From contig DEBD01000013.1 of assembly GCA_002348385.1 (NCBI GenBank), positions 101,931 through 165,930 of the forward strand: a DNA stretch of 64,000 bases, in the 5' to 3' direction. The notes under the pieces are model-generated. The model was not told where the DNA came from and searched no databases. It saw only the letters and a program-made list of their open reading frames with translations. This document shows, one piece after another, positions 1-7,996 of the stretch; the stretch's first letter is position 1; each line of letters opens with the position of its first letter. Made by a program: the position numbers and the translations under genes. The DNA comes from Gammaproteobacteria bacterium UBA2965. Lineage in GTDB: Bacteria; Pseudomonadota; Gammaproteobacteria; Pseudomonadales; Azotimanducaceae.

Positions 1-28
1 GTCACAGGTCGTAAGTCACAGGTCAAAG
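1..28. repeat. Short direct repeat GTCACAGGTC x2
   Basis: The 10-base unit GTCACAGGTC occurs at the very start of the window and again four bases later, followed by similar AT-rich sequence. It lies upstream of the TonB-cluster operon. It may be the edge of a longer degenerate repeat that continues outside the window. No function can be assigned. Confidence 0.5.
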
Positions 29-93
29 ATCAAAAATAGAATCCGCGTGAGCGGGTCGAATCGAGAAACTCTGACAATCCCGTAGGAAGTCGT

Positions 94-870
94 ATGAAAA
101 AACATCGTATCCATAGGCTTTGGGTGCCTATTTTGCTTGTCGGTCTAGCCGCCACGGGCAATGTCATGGCTACCACGCTCAATGACATTTATGCGGTATC
201 GGATCGAATCAATGCCCAGGCGAAGCGCTCGCAAGCAAAGATCGATGCGCTCACGGAAGAGACGCGAAAGCTCTTGAGTGAGTACAAGACCGTGCTCAAA
301 GAGATCGAGGGATTGCGAGTCTACAATCGGCAGTTGCAGCGCCAGATCAACAACCAGGAAACCGAGATGGCTAAGCTCGCCACCTCGATTGACCAGGTGA
401 CGCTCATCGAACGCCAGATCACGCCCTTGATGCTGCGTATGATCGACGGGCTGGAGCAATTCGTAGGATTGGATCTGCCGTTTCTGCTCGATGAGCGCAG
501 CGAGCGCATCGAGCGTCTGAGAGAAATGATGGAGCGAGCCGACGTGCAAGCCTCCGAGAAGTTCTCGCAGATTCTGCGGGCCTACCAGATAGAAAACGAA
601 TACGGCCGCACTATGGAGGCCTACGGCGACACCATCAACGTGGGTGGCACGGAATTGAAGGCCGATGTGCTCAAAGTCGGCCGGGTCGCGTTGGTCTATC
701 AGACCCCGGATGGTGAAGTGACTGGTCGCTGGGATGTATCCAATAACGAATGGGTCGAACTCGGTGACGAGTACACCACGCCCGTGAGAAACGGCATCCG
801 TATGGCACGCAAGCAGCTGTCTGTAGACATGCTGTCGCTGCCCGTCCAGGTACCAGGAGCTGCAGAATAA
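94..870 (+). CDS. DUF3450 family periplasmic protein of a TonB2-type cluster
   Basis: 258 aa. An N-terminal signal peptide (basic MKKHRIHR, hydrophobic core, cleavage near residue 26 after NVMA) is followed by a long Glu/Arg/Gln-rich coiled coil at about residues 30-110 and a compact C-terminal domain. The length and layout match the DUF3450 proteins that open TonB2-type clusters in Vibrio, Alteromonas and relatives; their role is thought to be support of TonB energy transduction, though no enzymatic function is known. The stop TAA shares its last base with the ATG of the next gene (TAATG at 868-872), so the two are translationally coupled. The start has a weak purine stretch (TAGGAAG) upstream. 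First gene of a six-gene operon. Confidence 0.85.
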   Translation: MKKHRIHRLWVPILLVGLAATGNVMATTLNDIYAVSDRINAQAKRSQAKIDALTEETRKLLSEYKTVLKEIEGLRVYNRQLQRQINNQETEMAKLATSIDQVTLIERQITPLMLRMIDGLEQFVGLDLPFLLDERSERIERLREMMERADVQASEKFSQILRAYQIENEYGRTMEAYGDTINVGGTELKADVLKVGRVALVYQTPDGEVTGRWDVSNNEWVELGDEYTTPVRNGIRMARKQLSVDMLSLPVQVPGAAE

Positions 871-2333
871 TGAACAAGCAAACGTTGAAAAAAGCAGCAT
901 GGACCCTGCTCATGATCTTTGCGGCCTCCGGCAGCTATGCGGCCGAAGGCGAAGATGCAGGCTTGGTAGTCAATCAGGCGAATTCCCTAGATGAGCTGCT
1001 TCGGCTCGTGGATGAGCGCCGGGTAACGGAGTCTCGCGAGCATACGCGACGCGAGCAGGAATTCACCCGCGAGAAATCCCGGCAGCAGAGCATGCTGAAT
1101 GATGCGCGCGCCGAGCGGCGCCGGGAGGAGCAGCGCTCTGAGCGACTCGAAACCGAGTTTGAAGAAAACGAAATCCGCATTGGTGACCTGCAGGAGCAGC
1201 TCGACCGTCGTCTTGGAACCCTGCGCGAGCTGTTTGGCGTGCTTCAGCAGGTCGCCGGCGATACTCGCGGCGTGTTCGAAAGCTCCATAGTTTCCGCTGA
1301 GCTTCCCAATCGTGGTGAGTGGCTGGGTGACCTGGCCGCCAAGATGGGTACCGCCAGCGAGCTGGCGACCATCGATGAGATGGAGACCCTGTGGTTCGAG
1401 CTGCAGCGGGAAATGATCGAATCCGGCAAAGTGACCCGGTTCCCTGGAATCATTGTGCAGCTGGATGGTGAGCGCAAGGAAGCCGAGGTTATGCGGGTAG
1501 GGGCCTTTGCGCTCATTGCCAACGGTGAGTACATACAGTACGACATCGATGATGGCTCGCTCACGGAGCTGGCACGCCAGCCGGCCGGCCGTTACACCAG
1601 CACTGCGGAAGATCTGCAGGACGCCGACGCTGGCGAGGTGGTGCAGTTTGCCGTGGATCCCACGCGCGGATCCCTACTATCGCTGCTGATTCAGGCGGCC
1701 ACCGTGGGCGAGCGAGTAGGCTCACCGTTCGGCGGCATCGCCAAAGGCGAGTGCTATCTGCCCTTCTGCGATGGCCAGGGTGGCTATGTGGGCGCGGTGA
1801 TCATTCTGGGCGGTATCCTAGGAGTGCTGTTGGCGCTGGAGCGCCTGGTCACGCTGTACATGGTTGGCGCTAAGGTAAACGCTCAGAAGAAGACGCGCAC
1901 GCCCAGCGACGACAACCCCTTGGGTCGAGTACTGAAAGTGTACGACGACAACAAAAACGTCGATGTCGAAACCCTGGAGCTCAAGCTCAGCGAGGCCATA
2001 CTAGGCGAGACGCCGAGTCTGACGCGCAACATCACATTGATACAGGTGATCTCGGTGGTCGCGCCGCTACTCGGGCTGCTTGGGACAGTGATCGGGATGA
2101 TTCTGACTTTTCAGGCCATCACGCTATTCGGTACAGGTGATCCCAAGACCATGGCGGGTGGTATCTCTACCGCACTGATGACCACGGTGCTGGGCTTGTG
2201 CGTGGCCATTCCCACCACCTTGCTGCATTCCATCGTGGCTACCAGAAGCCGGTCGGTGCTTCACGTACTCGAAGAGCAAAGTGCGGGCATCGTTGCCGAG
2301 CATGCCGAGGATTCCGGTCAGGCACTGAGCTAA
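870..2333 (+). CDS. ttpC: ExbB-like proton channel with periplasmic N-terminal extension (TtpC type)
   Basis: 487 aa. A signal peptide (about residues 1-25) and a charged coiled coil (about 40-110) precede a periplasmic domain. The C-terminal third carries three hydrophobic segments (about residues 303-330, 389-417 and 430-458) with the MotA/TolQ/ExbB core, including APLLGLLGTVIGMI and GGISTALMTTVLGL. This build is that of TtpC, the large ExbB-like partner that TonB2 systems use in addition to ordinary ExbB. It would sit in the inner membrane with ExbB2, ExbD2 and TonB2 and help couple proton-motive force to outer-membrane transport. It overlaps the DUF3450 gene by one base and is three bases from exbB. 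Confidence 0.88.
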   Translation: MNKQTLKKAAWTLLMIFAASGSYAAEGEDAGLVVNQANSLDELLRLVDERRVTESREHTRREQEFTREKSRQQSMLNDARAERRREEQRSERLETEFEENEIRIGDLQEQLDRRLGTLRELFGVLQQVAGDTRGVFESSIVSAELPNRGEWLGDLAAKMGTASELATIDEMETLWFELQREMIESGKVTRFPGIIVQLDGERKEAEVMRVGAFALIANGEYIQYDIDDGSLTELARQPAGRYTSTAEDLQDADAGEVVQFAVDPTRGSLLSLLIQAATVGERVGSPFGGIAKGECYLPFCDGQGGYVGAVIILGGILGVLLALERLVTLYMVGAKVNAQKKTRTPSDDNPLGRVLKVYDDNKNVDVETLELKLSEAILGETPSLTRNITLIQVISVVAPLLGLLGTVIGMILTFQAITLFGTGDPKTMAGGISTALMTTVLGLCVAIPTTLLHSIVATRSRSVLHVLEEQSAGIVAEHAEDSGQALS

Positions 2334-2336
2334 GCG

Positions 2337-2855
2337 ATGATCTACGACGCCTACATCGCGATCATCACGTTCATGGAGCAGGGCGGCAACGTGCTGTGGC
2401 TGATTGCAGCACTTACCTTCTTGATGTGGACGCTGATATTCGAACGGGTCTGGTACTTTCAGAGCGAGCACAAGGATTTGGTCCGGTCTGCCACCCAGAG
2501 CTGGGAAGACCGTAGCGAGCGCCGATCCTGGAGTGCGGATCAGATACGTGACCGACTCATTTCAGACGCTTCGGATCGAATTACTGGGTCGCTACCGTTG
2601 ATTCAGACGTGTGTTCAACTGTGCCCGCTGCTCGGGCTGCTGGGCACGGTAACGGGCATGATCTCGGTGTTCGATGCCATGGCTACACAGGGCGGAAACG
2701 CCCGTTCCATGGCGGCGGGCGTATCCATGGCTACCATCCCGACCATGTCAGGTATGATTGCCTCCATATCGGGCTTGTTCGGCTCGACCATCGTGAAACG
2801 AAAGGTGGATTTCGAGATCGAAATATTTCAAGACCACCTGACAAAGGACCACTGA
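2337..2855 (+). CDS. exbB2: ExbB proton channel subunit (second ExbB of the cluster)
   Basis: 172 aa, the length of short ExbB2 proteins. The first membrane segment (VLWLIAALTFLMWTLIF) is near residues 18-36. The paired C-terminal segments contain the family core PLLGLLGTVTGMISVFDAMA and the following TIPTMSGMIASISGLF. It forms the pentameric proton channel that works with ExbD to energise TonB. It starts three bases after the preceding stop and lies 19 bases before exbD. Having both a long and a short ExbB is the hallmark of TonB2-type systems. Confidence 0.92.
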   Translation: MIYDAYIAIITFMEQGGNVLWLIAALTFLMWTLIFERVWYFQSEHKDLVRSATQSWEDRSERRSWSADQIRDRLISDASDRITGSLPLIQTCVQLCPLLGLLGTVTGMISVFDAMATQGGNARSMAAGVSMATIPTMSGMIASISGLFGSTIVKRKVDFEIEIFQDHLTKDH

Positions 2856-2874
2856 GGGATCCGCCGGAGGAAGT

Positions 2875-3282
2875 ATGCGTAGGCAAGCTAACCGCTTTTC
2901 CCGAACCGATGAAGATGCGGACATCAACCTGACGCCCATGCTGGATGTGGTGTTCATCATGCTGATCTTCTTCATCGTGACGGCCACCTTCATCAAGCAG
3001 GCTGGCATCGACGTACTGCGCCCGGAAGCGCAGACTGCCGAGCAGAAACCCACCGTGAGCGTGCTGGTGGCCATTAGCGGTAATGGTGACATCTGGATCG
3101 ACAAGAAAAAGGTGGACGCCAGCGCCGTGCGAGCGCACATCGAACGCATTCACGCCGAGAACCCCAAGGGTGGTCTGGTGATTCAGGCCGATCGTGAGGC
3201 CAAGTCGAAGATTCTGATGGCTGTGCTCAACGCCGCGCGCGGTGCGGGGCTGACCGAAGTGGCCATTTCCACCGAAGCGTAA
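2875..3282 (+). CDS. exbD2: ExbD energy-transducing protein
   Basis: 135 aa. One N-terminal membrane helix (MLDVVFIMLIFFIVTATFI, about residues 22-40) carries the conserved intramembrane aspartate D24, preceded by the motif INLTPML. The periplasmic domain follows and ends in the typical AARGAGLTEVAIST stretch. ExbD sits inside the ExbB pentamer and uses proton flow to act on TonB. A strong ribosome binding site (GGAGGAAGT) lies just upstream of the ATG. A second ExbD homologue with the same N-terminal motif is encoded alone at 48241-48651. Confidence 0.93.
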   Translation: MRRQANRFSRTDEDADINLTPMLDVVFIMLIFFIVTATFIKQAGIDVLRPEAQTAEQKPTVSVLVAISGNGDIWIDKKKVDASAVRAHIERIHAENPKGGLVIQADREAKSKILMAVLNAARGAGLTEVAISTEA

Positions 3283-3294
3283 GGAGGGCCGCTT

Positions 3295-3897
3295 ATGATT
3301 ACCCGTTTAGCAGTCGGTGTTTCTCTTGGATTGGTCGTCACTTTCGGCTTGTTCCTGCTTATGCAGGCGCTGATCAAGAGCGACAAGAGCCCATTCGACG
3401 AGGGCATAAAGGGCCGCATCGTAGACTTTGTGCGGCTGCAGGAAGACGAGGCCATACAGACCAAGACACGCAAACCAAAGCCACCGCCGCCGCCGGATGA
3501 ACCACCACCGGACATGCCCAAACCGGATTTCGACAGCAGTGTCGATTCGCAAGGCGTGGACATCTCCGCCGGCAACCTCAACATCGACCTGAATATCGGC
3601 GGAATCGGAGGTTTCAGCTCCGATGGCGAGTACCTTCCCATCGTGAAGGTTGCGCCTGTGTATCCTCGCCGTGCCCAGACCCGTGGTATCGAGGGTTATG
3701 TGCTGTTGGAATTCGTGGTTACCAGGACCGGCGCGGTACGAGATCCGGTAATTATCGAATCCAAGCCTCCGGGTATTTTCGATCGCGCGGCACTCTCGGC
3801 TGCGTTGAAGTTCAAATACAAGCCCAAGGTGGTCAACGGGGAGCCCATCGACGTGGCGGGTGTCCGTAACCGGATTACCTTCGAACTGCAGGACTAG
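3295..3897 (+). CDS. tonB2: TonB family energy transducer
   Basis: 200 aa. An N-terminal membrane anchor (about residues 5-27) is followed by a short periplasmic linker rich in Pro, Lys and Asp (KPPPPPDEPPPDMPKP, about 60-75) and a C-terminal TonB domain (about 115-198) containing VAPVYPRRAQTRGIEGYVLLEFVV. The protein is short, as TonB2 proteins are, with a reduced proline spacer. It would span the periplasm and contact TonB boxes of outer-membrane receptors. A clear ribosome binding site (AAGGAGG) precedes the ATG. No TonB-dependent receptor gene is in the window, so the substrate cannot be named. Confidence 0.93.
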   Translation: MITRLAVGVSLGLVVTFGLFLLMQALIKSDKSPFDEGIKGRIVDFVRLQEDEAIQTKTRKPKPPPPPDEPPPDMPKPDFDSSVDSQGVDISAGNLNIDLNIGGIGGFSSDGEYLPIVKVAPVYPRRAQTRGIEGYVLLEFVVTRTGAVRDPVIIESKPPGIFDRAALSAALKFKYKPKVVNGEPIDVAGVRNRITFELQD

Positions 3898-3909
3898 CGG
3901 GGGCAACCA

Positions 3910-5238
3910 ATGTTCAGACTGTTCGCTCGTATCGTTCTTTCGGCCAGCTTGCTGCTGCTGAGCCCCGTTCTGGCGGAGTTAGGCGTTGGCGGGGTTACTG
4001 TGGCTGCAGAGGAAAGCGAGGCATCGCGACAGAAGACTCGCCGTGTGCCGTCCATGAGTGAGGCGACCTTCAAGAAACTGGCAGAGGCCCAGGAGTTTGT
4101 TGACGCCAAAGACATGCAGGGTGCGTTGCGGGTACTCAACGACATGCTCACCAGCCGCCGACGGCCTCTTAACGGCAACGAAACCGGTCAGGTGCACAAC
4201 ATGCTCGGTTTTCTGTATTTCTCCATGGAGGACTACGAGCGGGCCATCGATCACTATCGCATTGTAATCAACCAGGGCGAAGATATTCCCGAGGGCCTCG
4301 AGGTGACTACCCTGTATACCCTGGCACAGCTCAGCTTCGTGGCGGAACGCTACCGCGATGCGCTGCGCTACATGGAGACTTGGATAGGCAAAGCGACGAA
4401 CCCCGGGCCCGAACCGCACATCTTCATGGGTCAGGTGTACTACCAGATGGAAGATTACCGGAGCGCCATTACCCAGATCGAACGAGGTGTCGCGGTAGCG
4501 CAAGAGCGCGGCACGCCCGTCAAGGAAAACTGGTGGTCTTTGCTCAATTACCTGTACTACGAACAGGAGAACTGGCCCAAGGTGTTGGAAATATTGGGCA
4601 TCCTGGTGAAGGATTTCCCCAAGCGCGAGTATTGGATCCAGTTGGCCGGCATTCATGGTCAGGAGGGCCAAGAGGTGGAGCAGCTGGGCGCCATGGAAGC
4701 TGCGCATGCGGGAGATTTTCTGCGCGAGGAGCGCGACTTCACCACCCTGGCGGGCTTACTGATGCAGGCGGAAGTGCCTTACCGCGCCGCCAGGATTCTG
4801 GACAAGGGAATTGGTGACGGCACCATCGAGGCCACATCCACCAACCTGCGCAGTCTGGGGCAGGCCTGGCAGCTTTCCCAGGAGACCGAGAAGGCCATCG
4901 AAGTATTTGAGCGTGCCGGCAAGGTTGCCGACGATGGTCGGATATACGAGCGCCTGGCGGCCTTGTATCTGGACAATGACGAATACCCCAAATGCGTGAC
5001 GGCGGCCAGCAACGCCCTCAATAAGGGGGGATTGCGCAAGAAGCAGGCGGTGTACGTGGTGCGTGGGATGTGTGAATACAATCGCGATCGGCTCACCACC
5101 GCGCGCACGTCATTCTCCTCCTGCCGCAGCGAGGCACGCAGGGCGAAAGACAGCGCCAACCAGCGCATTTGCCAACAATGGATCACCTTCATCGATCGGG
5201 AACTCAGACGTCGCGAGCAGCTTCAGCGGGCCCTTTAG
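3910..5238 (+). CDS. TPR-repeat protein of the TonB2 cluster
   Basis: 442 aa. A signal peptide (hydrophobic about residues 8-22) precedes a helical protein with several tetratricopeptide-like units, for example AQEFVDAKDMQGALRVLNDM, GFLYFSMEDYERAIDHYRIV and GQVYYQMEDYRSAITQIERG. TPR proteins of this size close many TonB2 operons and are presumed periplasmic scaffolds; the exact role is unknown. It begins 12 bases after tonB and is followed 24 bases later by a strong intrinsic terminator, so it is the last gene of the operon. Confidence 0.85.
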   Translation: MFRLFARIVLSASLLLLSPVLAELGVGGVTVAAEESEASRQKTRRVPSMSEATFKKLAEAQEFVDAKDMQGALRVLNDMLTSRRRPLNGNETGQVHNMLGFLYFSMEDYERAIDHYRIVINQGEDIPEGLEVTTLYTLAQLSFVAERYRDALRYMETWIGKATNPGPEPHIFMGQVYYQMEDYRSAITQIERGVAVAQERGTPVKENWWSLLNYLYYEQENWPKVLEILGILVKDFPKREYWIQLAGIHGQEGQEVEQLGAMEAAHAGDFLREERDFTTLAGLLMQAEVPYRAARILDKGIGDGTIEATSTNLRSLGQAWQLSQETEKAIEVFERAGKVADDGRIYERLAALYLDNDEYPKCVTAASNALNKGGLRKKQAVYVVRGMCEYNRDRLTTARTSFSSCRSEARRAKDSANQRICQQWITFIDRELRRREQLQRAL

Positions 5239-5262
5239 ACCCACTCGCTAGAAAAAGCACAG

Positions 5263-5286
5263 GGGCCGGCTCGCCGGCCCTTTTTT
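5263..5286 (+). terminator. Rho-independent terminator of the TonB2-type operon
   Basis: A perfect 8-bp GC stem, GGGCCGGC/GCCGGCCC (5263-5270 and 5273-5280), is followed directly by six T. It separates the TonB cluster from ribE, which must then have its own promoter. Confidence 0.9.
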
Positions 5287-5338
5287 GTTGGGCCAGCAAT
5301 CGATGGCATACTGCCGATTGCTCAATGGCATAAGCGCG

Positions 5339-5989
5339 ATGTTTACCGGGATCGTTCAAGACTACTGCCCCGTACTGTCCGTGCAGGCGCAGACCAAACT
5401 CCGCCAGCTGCTGGTAGATCTGGGGGAGTTGGCTGACGGCCTTCAGTTGGGCGCCTCCGTCGCAATCAACGGAACCTGCCTCACCGCGACCCAGATCCAG
5501 AGTACCGCGGTGACTTTCGATGTCATTCAGGAAACGCTCGATCACACCAACCTGGGCGGATTGAAGGCGGGCGACAATGTTAATGTGGAGCGCTCGCTGC
5601 GCTTCGGCGACGAAATTGGCGGTCATATCGTATCTGGACACGTATCGGACAAGGTAGTCGTCGAGCGACTGGAAGCGGGGGGCAATGAACGCGTCGTGCA
5701 TCTCAAAGTGACCGGCCCCTGGATGAAGTATCTGCATCACAAGGGGTTCGTATCGCTCGATGGGGCAAGCATCACCATCGCCTCGACCGATCCCGAGCAT
5801 TCTACTTTTTCGGTTGCCCTGATACCGGAGACCATCGCTCGCACGACGCTCGGCCGAGTGACGCCTGGAGACTGGGTAAACCTGGAGATAGACCAGCAGA
5901 CCCAGGCGGTCGTGGATACCGTGGACAGGCTGGCTGCGTCGCCGGAATGGTTGCAACGGCTGGCCGAAGGGCTAAAGCAGCAGGCCTGA
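5339..5989 (+). CDS. ribE: Riboflavin synthase, alpha subunit
   Basis: 216 aa. The protein catalyses dismutation of two 6,7-dimethyl-8-ribityllumazine molecules to riboflavin. The start is set at the ATG of the family-typical MFTGIVQ, although the frame is open further upstream. Two lumazine-binding repeats are visible: the first ends with NVERSLRFGDEIGGHIVSGH, the second contains IPETIARTTLG and ends in NLEIDQQTQAVVDTVDRL. These details follow the E. coli RibC/RibE subgroup rather than the GGHLVQGHVD subgroup. It stands alone, away from ribD, ribBA and ribH, and no FMN riboswitch was recognised upstream. It lies just downstream of the terminator of the TonB operon. Confidence 0.93.
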   Translation: MFTGIVQDYCPVLSVQAQTKLRQLLVDLGELADGLQLGASVAINGTCLTATQIQSTAVTFDVIQETLDHTNLGGLKAGDNVNVERSLRFGDEIGGHIVSGHVSDKVVVERLEAGGNERVVHLKVTGPWMKYLHHKGFVSLDGASITIASTDPEHSTFSVALIPETIARTTLGRVTPGDWVNLEIDQQTQAVVDTVDRLAASPEWLQRLAEGLKQQA

Positions 5990-5992
5990 GTT

Positions 5993-6222
5993 CTAATCGG
6001 CCAGCTGGGATTCGCGTTGCATCGAGTGAGGATTGCCGATGGCGGCCTCTAGTGCCCGGTCGAAGAGCTGTGCTGCTTTGAGGATGCTTAACTCGCCGGC
6101 CTTCAGGGCAGACTCCAACGCGCTTTGGATTTGTCCAGCACCTACGCCTCGCCGGTTTGCGAATGCGTAGAGCTGGCCCAGGGCGGCTAAGCTAGCCAGC
6201 GTGCAGCGAAGCTATTCGCCAT
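5993..6222 (-). pseudogene. Possible small gene with a one-base frameshift, downstream of the PilZ gene
   Basis: The minus strand has a 72-codon open frame (6211 to 5993) with ordinary protein composition (core GQLYAFANRRGVGAG, then ALESALKAGELSILKAAQL), but it contains no ATG, GTG or TTG at a sensible N-terminus. Starting instead at an ATG at 6222 in another frame gives MANSFAARWLA and then a stop. Joining the two frames near 6190 would give a continuous protein of about 76 aa. This suggests a small gene broken by a one-base indel, or a sequencing or assembly error. The product is not recognised. It is the only content seen between ribE and the PilZ gene. Confidence 0.35.
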
Positions 6223-6295
6223 CACACGGTAGCTTCGATCACACTTTCGAAGTTACCGGTGTCACGGACTGTATGACCTAGCGAGCCGGCATCCT

Positions 6296-6718
6296 CTAAC
6301 GCGCAAATGCGTTGGCGTGGTAGTCGCGCCAGTCGACAATGTCGGTGGCGGCACCAGATTTGAGCTGTACGCCGACAAAGAACTCCTGGCGTCCATGGTC
6401 ATCCGGTTCGCCCGCCGGGCGGCTCCAGCGAACCTCCCCGGCCAGGAAAAACTTCCCGGGGCGATTGGCGACGTCCACCCATAGATCGATGAGGGAACCC
6501 CTGGGGAGCCCCTCATTGGTGCGGAACTGAATACCACCGATGGATAGGTTAACCGCAGTGCACGAGAGCGTTGTGCCGACCATGTCTGGATCGCCTGGGG
6601 ACAACACCACTTGGGTGAACAGGCGCTCGTCGCTCTCGAGCCTGGGATGCAGGCGCTGATCCTGTCGGGCTGTGGCACGGTCGCGAGCGGCCTCGAATTC
6701 GATGATGTTAGATGACAT
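6296..6718 (-). CDS. PilZ-domain protein (probable c-di-GMP receptor)
   Basis: 140 aa. The start is placed at the ATG of MSSNIIEFEAARD because GGGGAAGG lies a few bases upstream; the frame is open for 29 more codons upstream without a ribosome binding site. The PilZ c-di-GMP pocket is recognisable: RLHPR gives the RxxxR switch near residues 23-27, and NLSIGG gives the (D/N)xSxxG motif about 40 residues later. A beta-barrel-like remainder follows (FFLAGEVRWSRP). There is no membrane or enzymatic domain, so it is probably a stand-alone adaptor. Its upstream region (about 6806-6900) is AT-rich and probably holds the promoter. Confidence 0.85.
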   Translation of the reverse strand: MSSNIIEFEAARDRATARQDQRLHPRLESDERLFTQVVLSPGDPDMVGTTLSCTAVNLSIGGIQFRTNEGLPRGSLIDLWVDVANRPGKFFLAGEVRWSRPAGEPDDHGRQEFFVGVQLKSGAATDIVDWRDYHANAFAR

Positions 6719-6926
6719 ATCCTTCCCCGCCGTACTGAGTGCGATCCCCGGTCGATCTAGCAGGCCGCACAATTGCTCTCCGGCATTGTTGCGAGACGCT
6801 TGCAAGACGTGTGTCCCCTTCAGACACTAAGAATAATATTAAATAAAAACAGATAGATATAGGGAGGATATCGTAAACTTGTTAAGCGATTTTTAGTCAC
6901 ACGGAGTGACCCGGTGGGCCTGTCGG

Positions 6927-6954
6927 GTGACTCAGGGAGGTGCCCGCGTATAAT
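6927..6954 (+). promoter_or_regulatory. Sigma70-like promoter giving a probably leaderless pyrF mRNA
   Basis: A consensus TATAAT (6949-6954) is preceded, with a 16-base spacer, by GTGACT (6927-6932), a four-of-six match to the -35 box. The expected start of transcription, about seven bases past the -10 box, falls on or next to the A of the pyrF ATG at 6962. No ribosome binding site fits between them. Confidence 0.5.
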
Positions 6955-6961
6955 CTCGCCC

Positions 6962-7807
6962 ATGCCTGAGCAAGTAACCTTCGTTAGCCGGCTCCAGCAC
7001 CGCTGGCAACAAACCGATTCGTTGATTTGTGTGGGTCTGGACCCAGACCCTGCGCGTATCCCACCAAGTCTTGGCAGCGAACCCCATGCAGTGGTGAGTT
7101 TCTGCCGTCAGGTGATCGACGCCACCGCGCCGTATGTGTGTGCGTTCAAGCCACAAGCAGCGTATTTTGGGGCCTTGGGGTTGGAAGATGAATTGGCAGG
7201 ATTGGTCTCCTACGTGCACGAGCGGCACCCTGACATTCCTGTGATTCTGGATGCCAAGCGCGGTGATATCGGTGCAACGGCCCGGCTTTACGCGTTAGAG
7301 GCGTTCGAGCGCTACGGGGCAGATGCGGTCACCGTCAACGCCTACATGGGCTATGAGAGTCTCGCGCCCTATCTAGAGTACGCCGACAAAGGCATATTTG
7401 TGCTGTGTCGCACCAGCAATGCGGGTAGCGGTTGGCTGCAGAGCTTTCCTGATGACGACCCCACCTATCTGCGCGTGGCGCGTGAGGTGGTCAGCTGGAA
7501 CGCAGCGGGCAACGTGATGTTGGTGGCGGGTGCCACCTATCCCGAGGAATTGGGGCGCATTCGTGGGGTGGTGGGCGACATGCCATTGCTGGTCCCGGGG
7601 GTTGGCGCGCAGGGCGGCGACCTGGTGCAAGTCTTGAACAACGGCGCGGACGCAGCGGGGCGCGGATTGATCATCAATGCAGCCCGGTCGGTACTGTTCG
7701 CGGGCTCGGGGGATGACTTTGCGGCTGCCAGCTCTGCCGCTGCTCGCGACCTGCGCGACCAGGTGCGAACCCTGCAGCGCACGGATCGTGCGCACGCTAA
7801 AAATTAG
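6962..7807 (+). CDS. pyrF: Orotidine 5'-phosphate decarboxylase (type 2)
   Basis: 281 aa. The enzyme converts OMP to UMP in de novo pyrimidine synthesis. The active-site motif is VILDAKRGDIGATARLYA, with catalytic Asp/Lys at about residues 96-98. Length and spacing match the longer type 2 subfamily rather than the roughly 235-aa E. coli form. An N-terminal LICVGLDPDPARIP and a C-terminal PGVGAQGG phosphate-binding loop are present. The start is the ATG of MPEQVTF; the frame is open upstream to a non-conserved GTG. A TATAAT box ends seven bases before the ATG, so the mRNA may be leaderless. Confidence 0.93.
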   Translation: MPEQVTFVSRLQHRWQQTDSLICVGLDPDPARIPPSLGSEPHAVVSFCRQVIDATAPYVCAFKPQAAYFGALGLEDELAGLVSYVHERHPDIPVILDAKRGDIGATARLYALEAFERYGADAVTVNAYMGYESLAPYLEYADKGIFVLCRTSNAGSGWLQSFPDDDPTYLRVAREVVSWNAAGNVMLVAGATYPEELGRIRGVVGDMPLLVPGVGAQGGDLVQVLNNGADAAGRGLIINAARSVLFAGSGDDFAAASSAAARDLRDQVRTLQRTDRAHAKN

Positions 7808-7996
7808 ATTTATCTTAACTATATTCTTCAACTCATTAATAAATAAAGAGTTTAAATTCGTTACATCTTGCCATTGGGCTTGGGATTGCAGCATCGGTAC
7901 AATGCTCAAGAGTGATGTGGTCGAGCGAACGGCCATACCAAGCTGTTGGTTATTTCTGCGTAGGGAGCCGCGGTAACCAGCAACCTCAATGCTGGA

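Noticed and set aside
145..900. Long minus-strand open frame opposite the DUF3450 gene (251 codons)
   Set aside because: It mirrors a plus-strand gene with a signal peptide, coiled coil and operon context; the minus frame has no recognisable domain.
6806..6900. AT-rich stretch upstream of the PilZ gene as an attachment site or origin
   Set aside because: No repeat, integrase or DnaA box was seen; it is more likely a promoter region.
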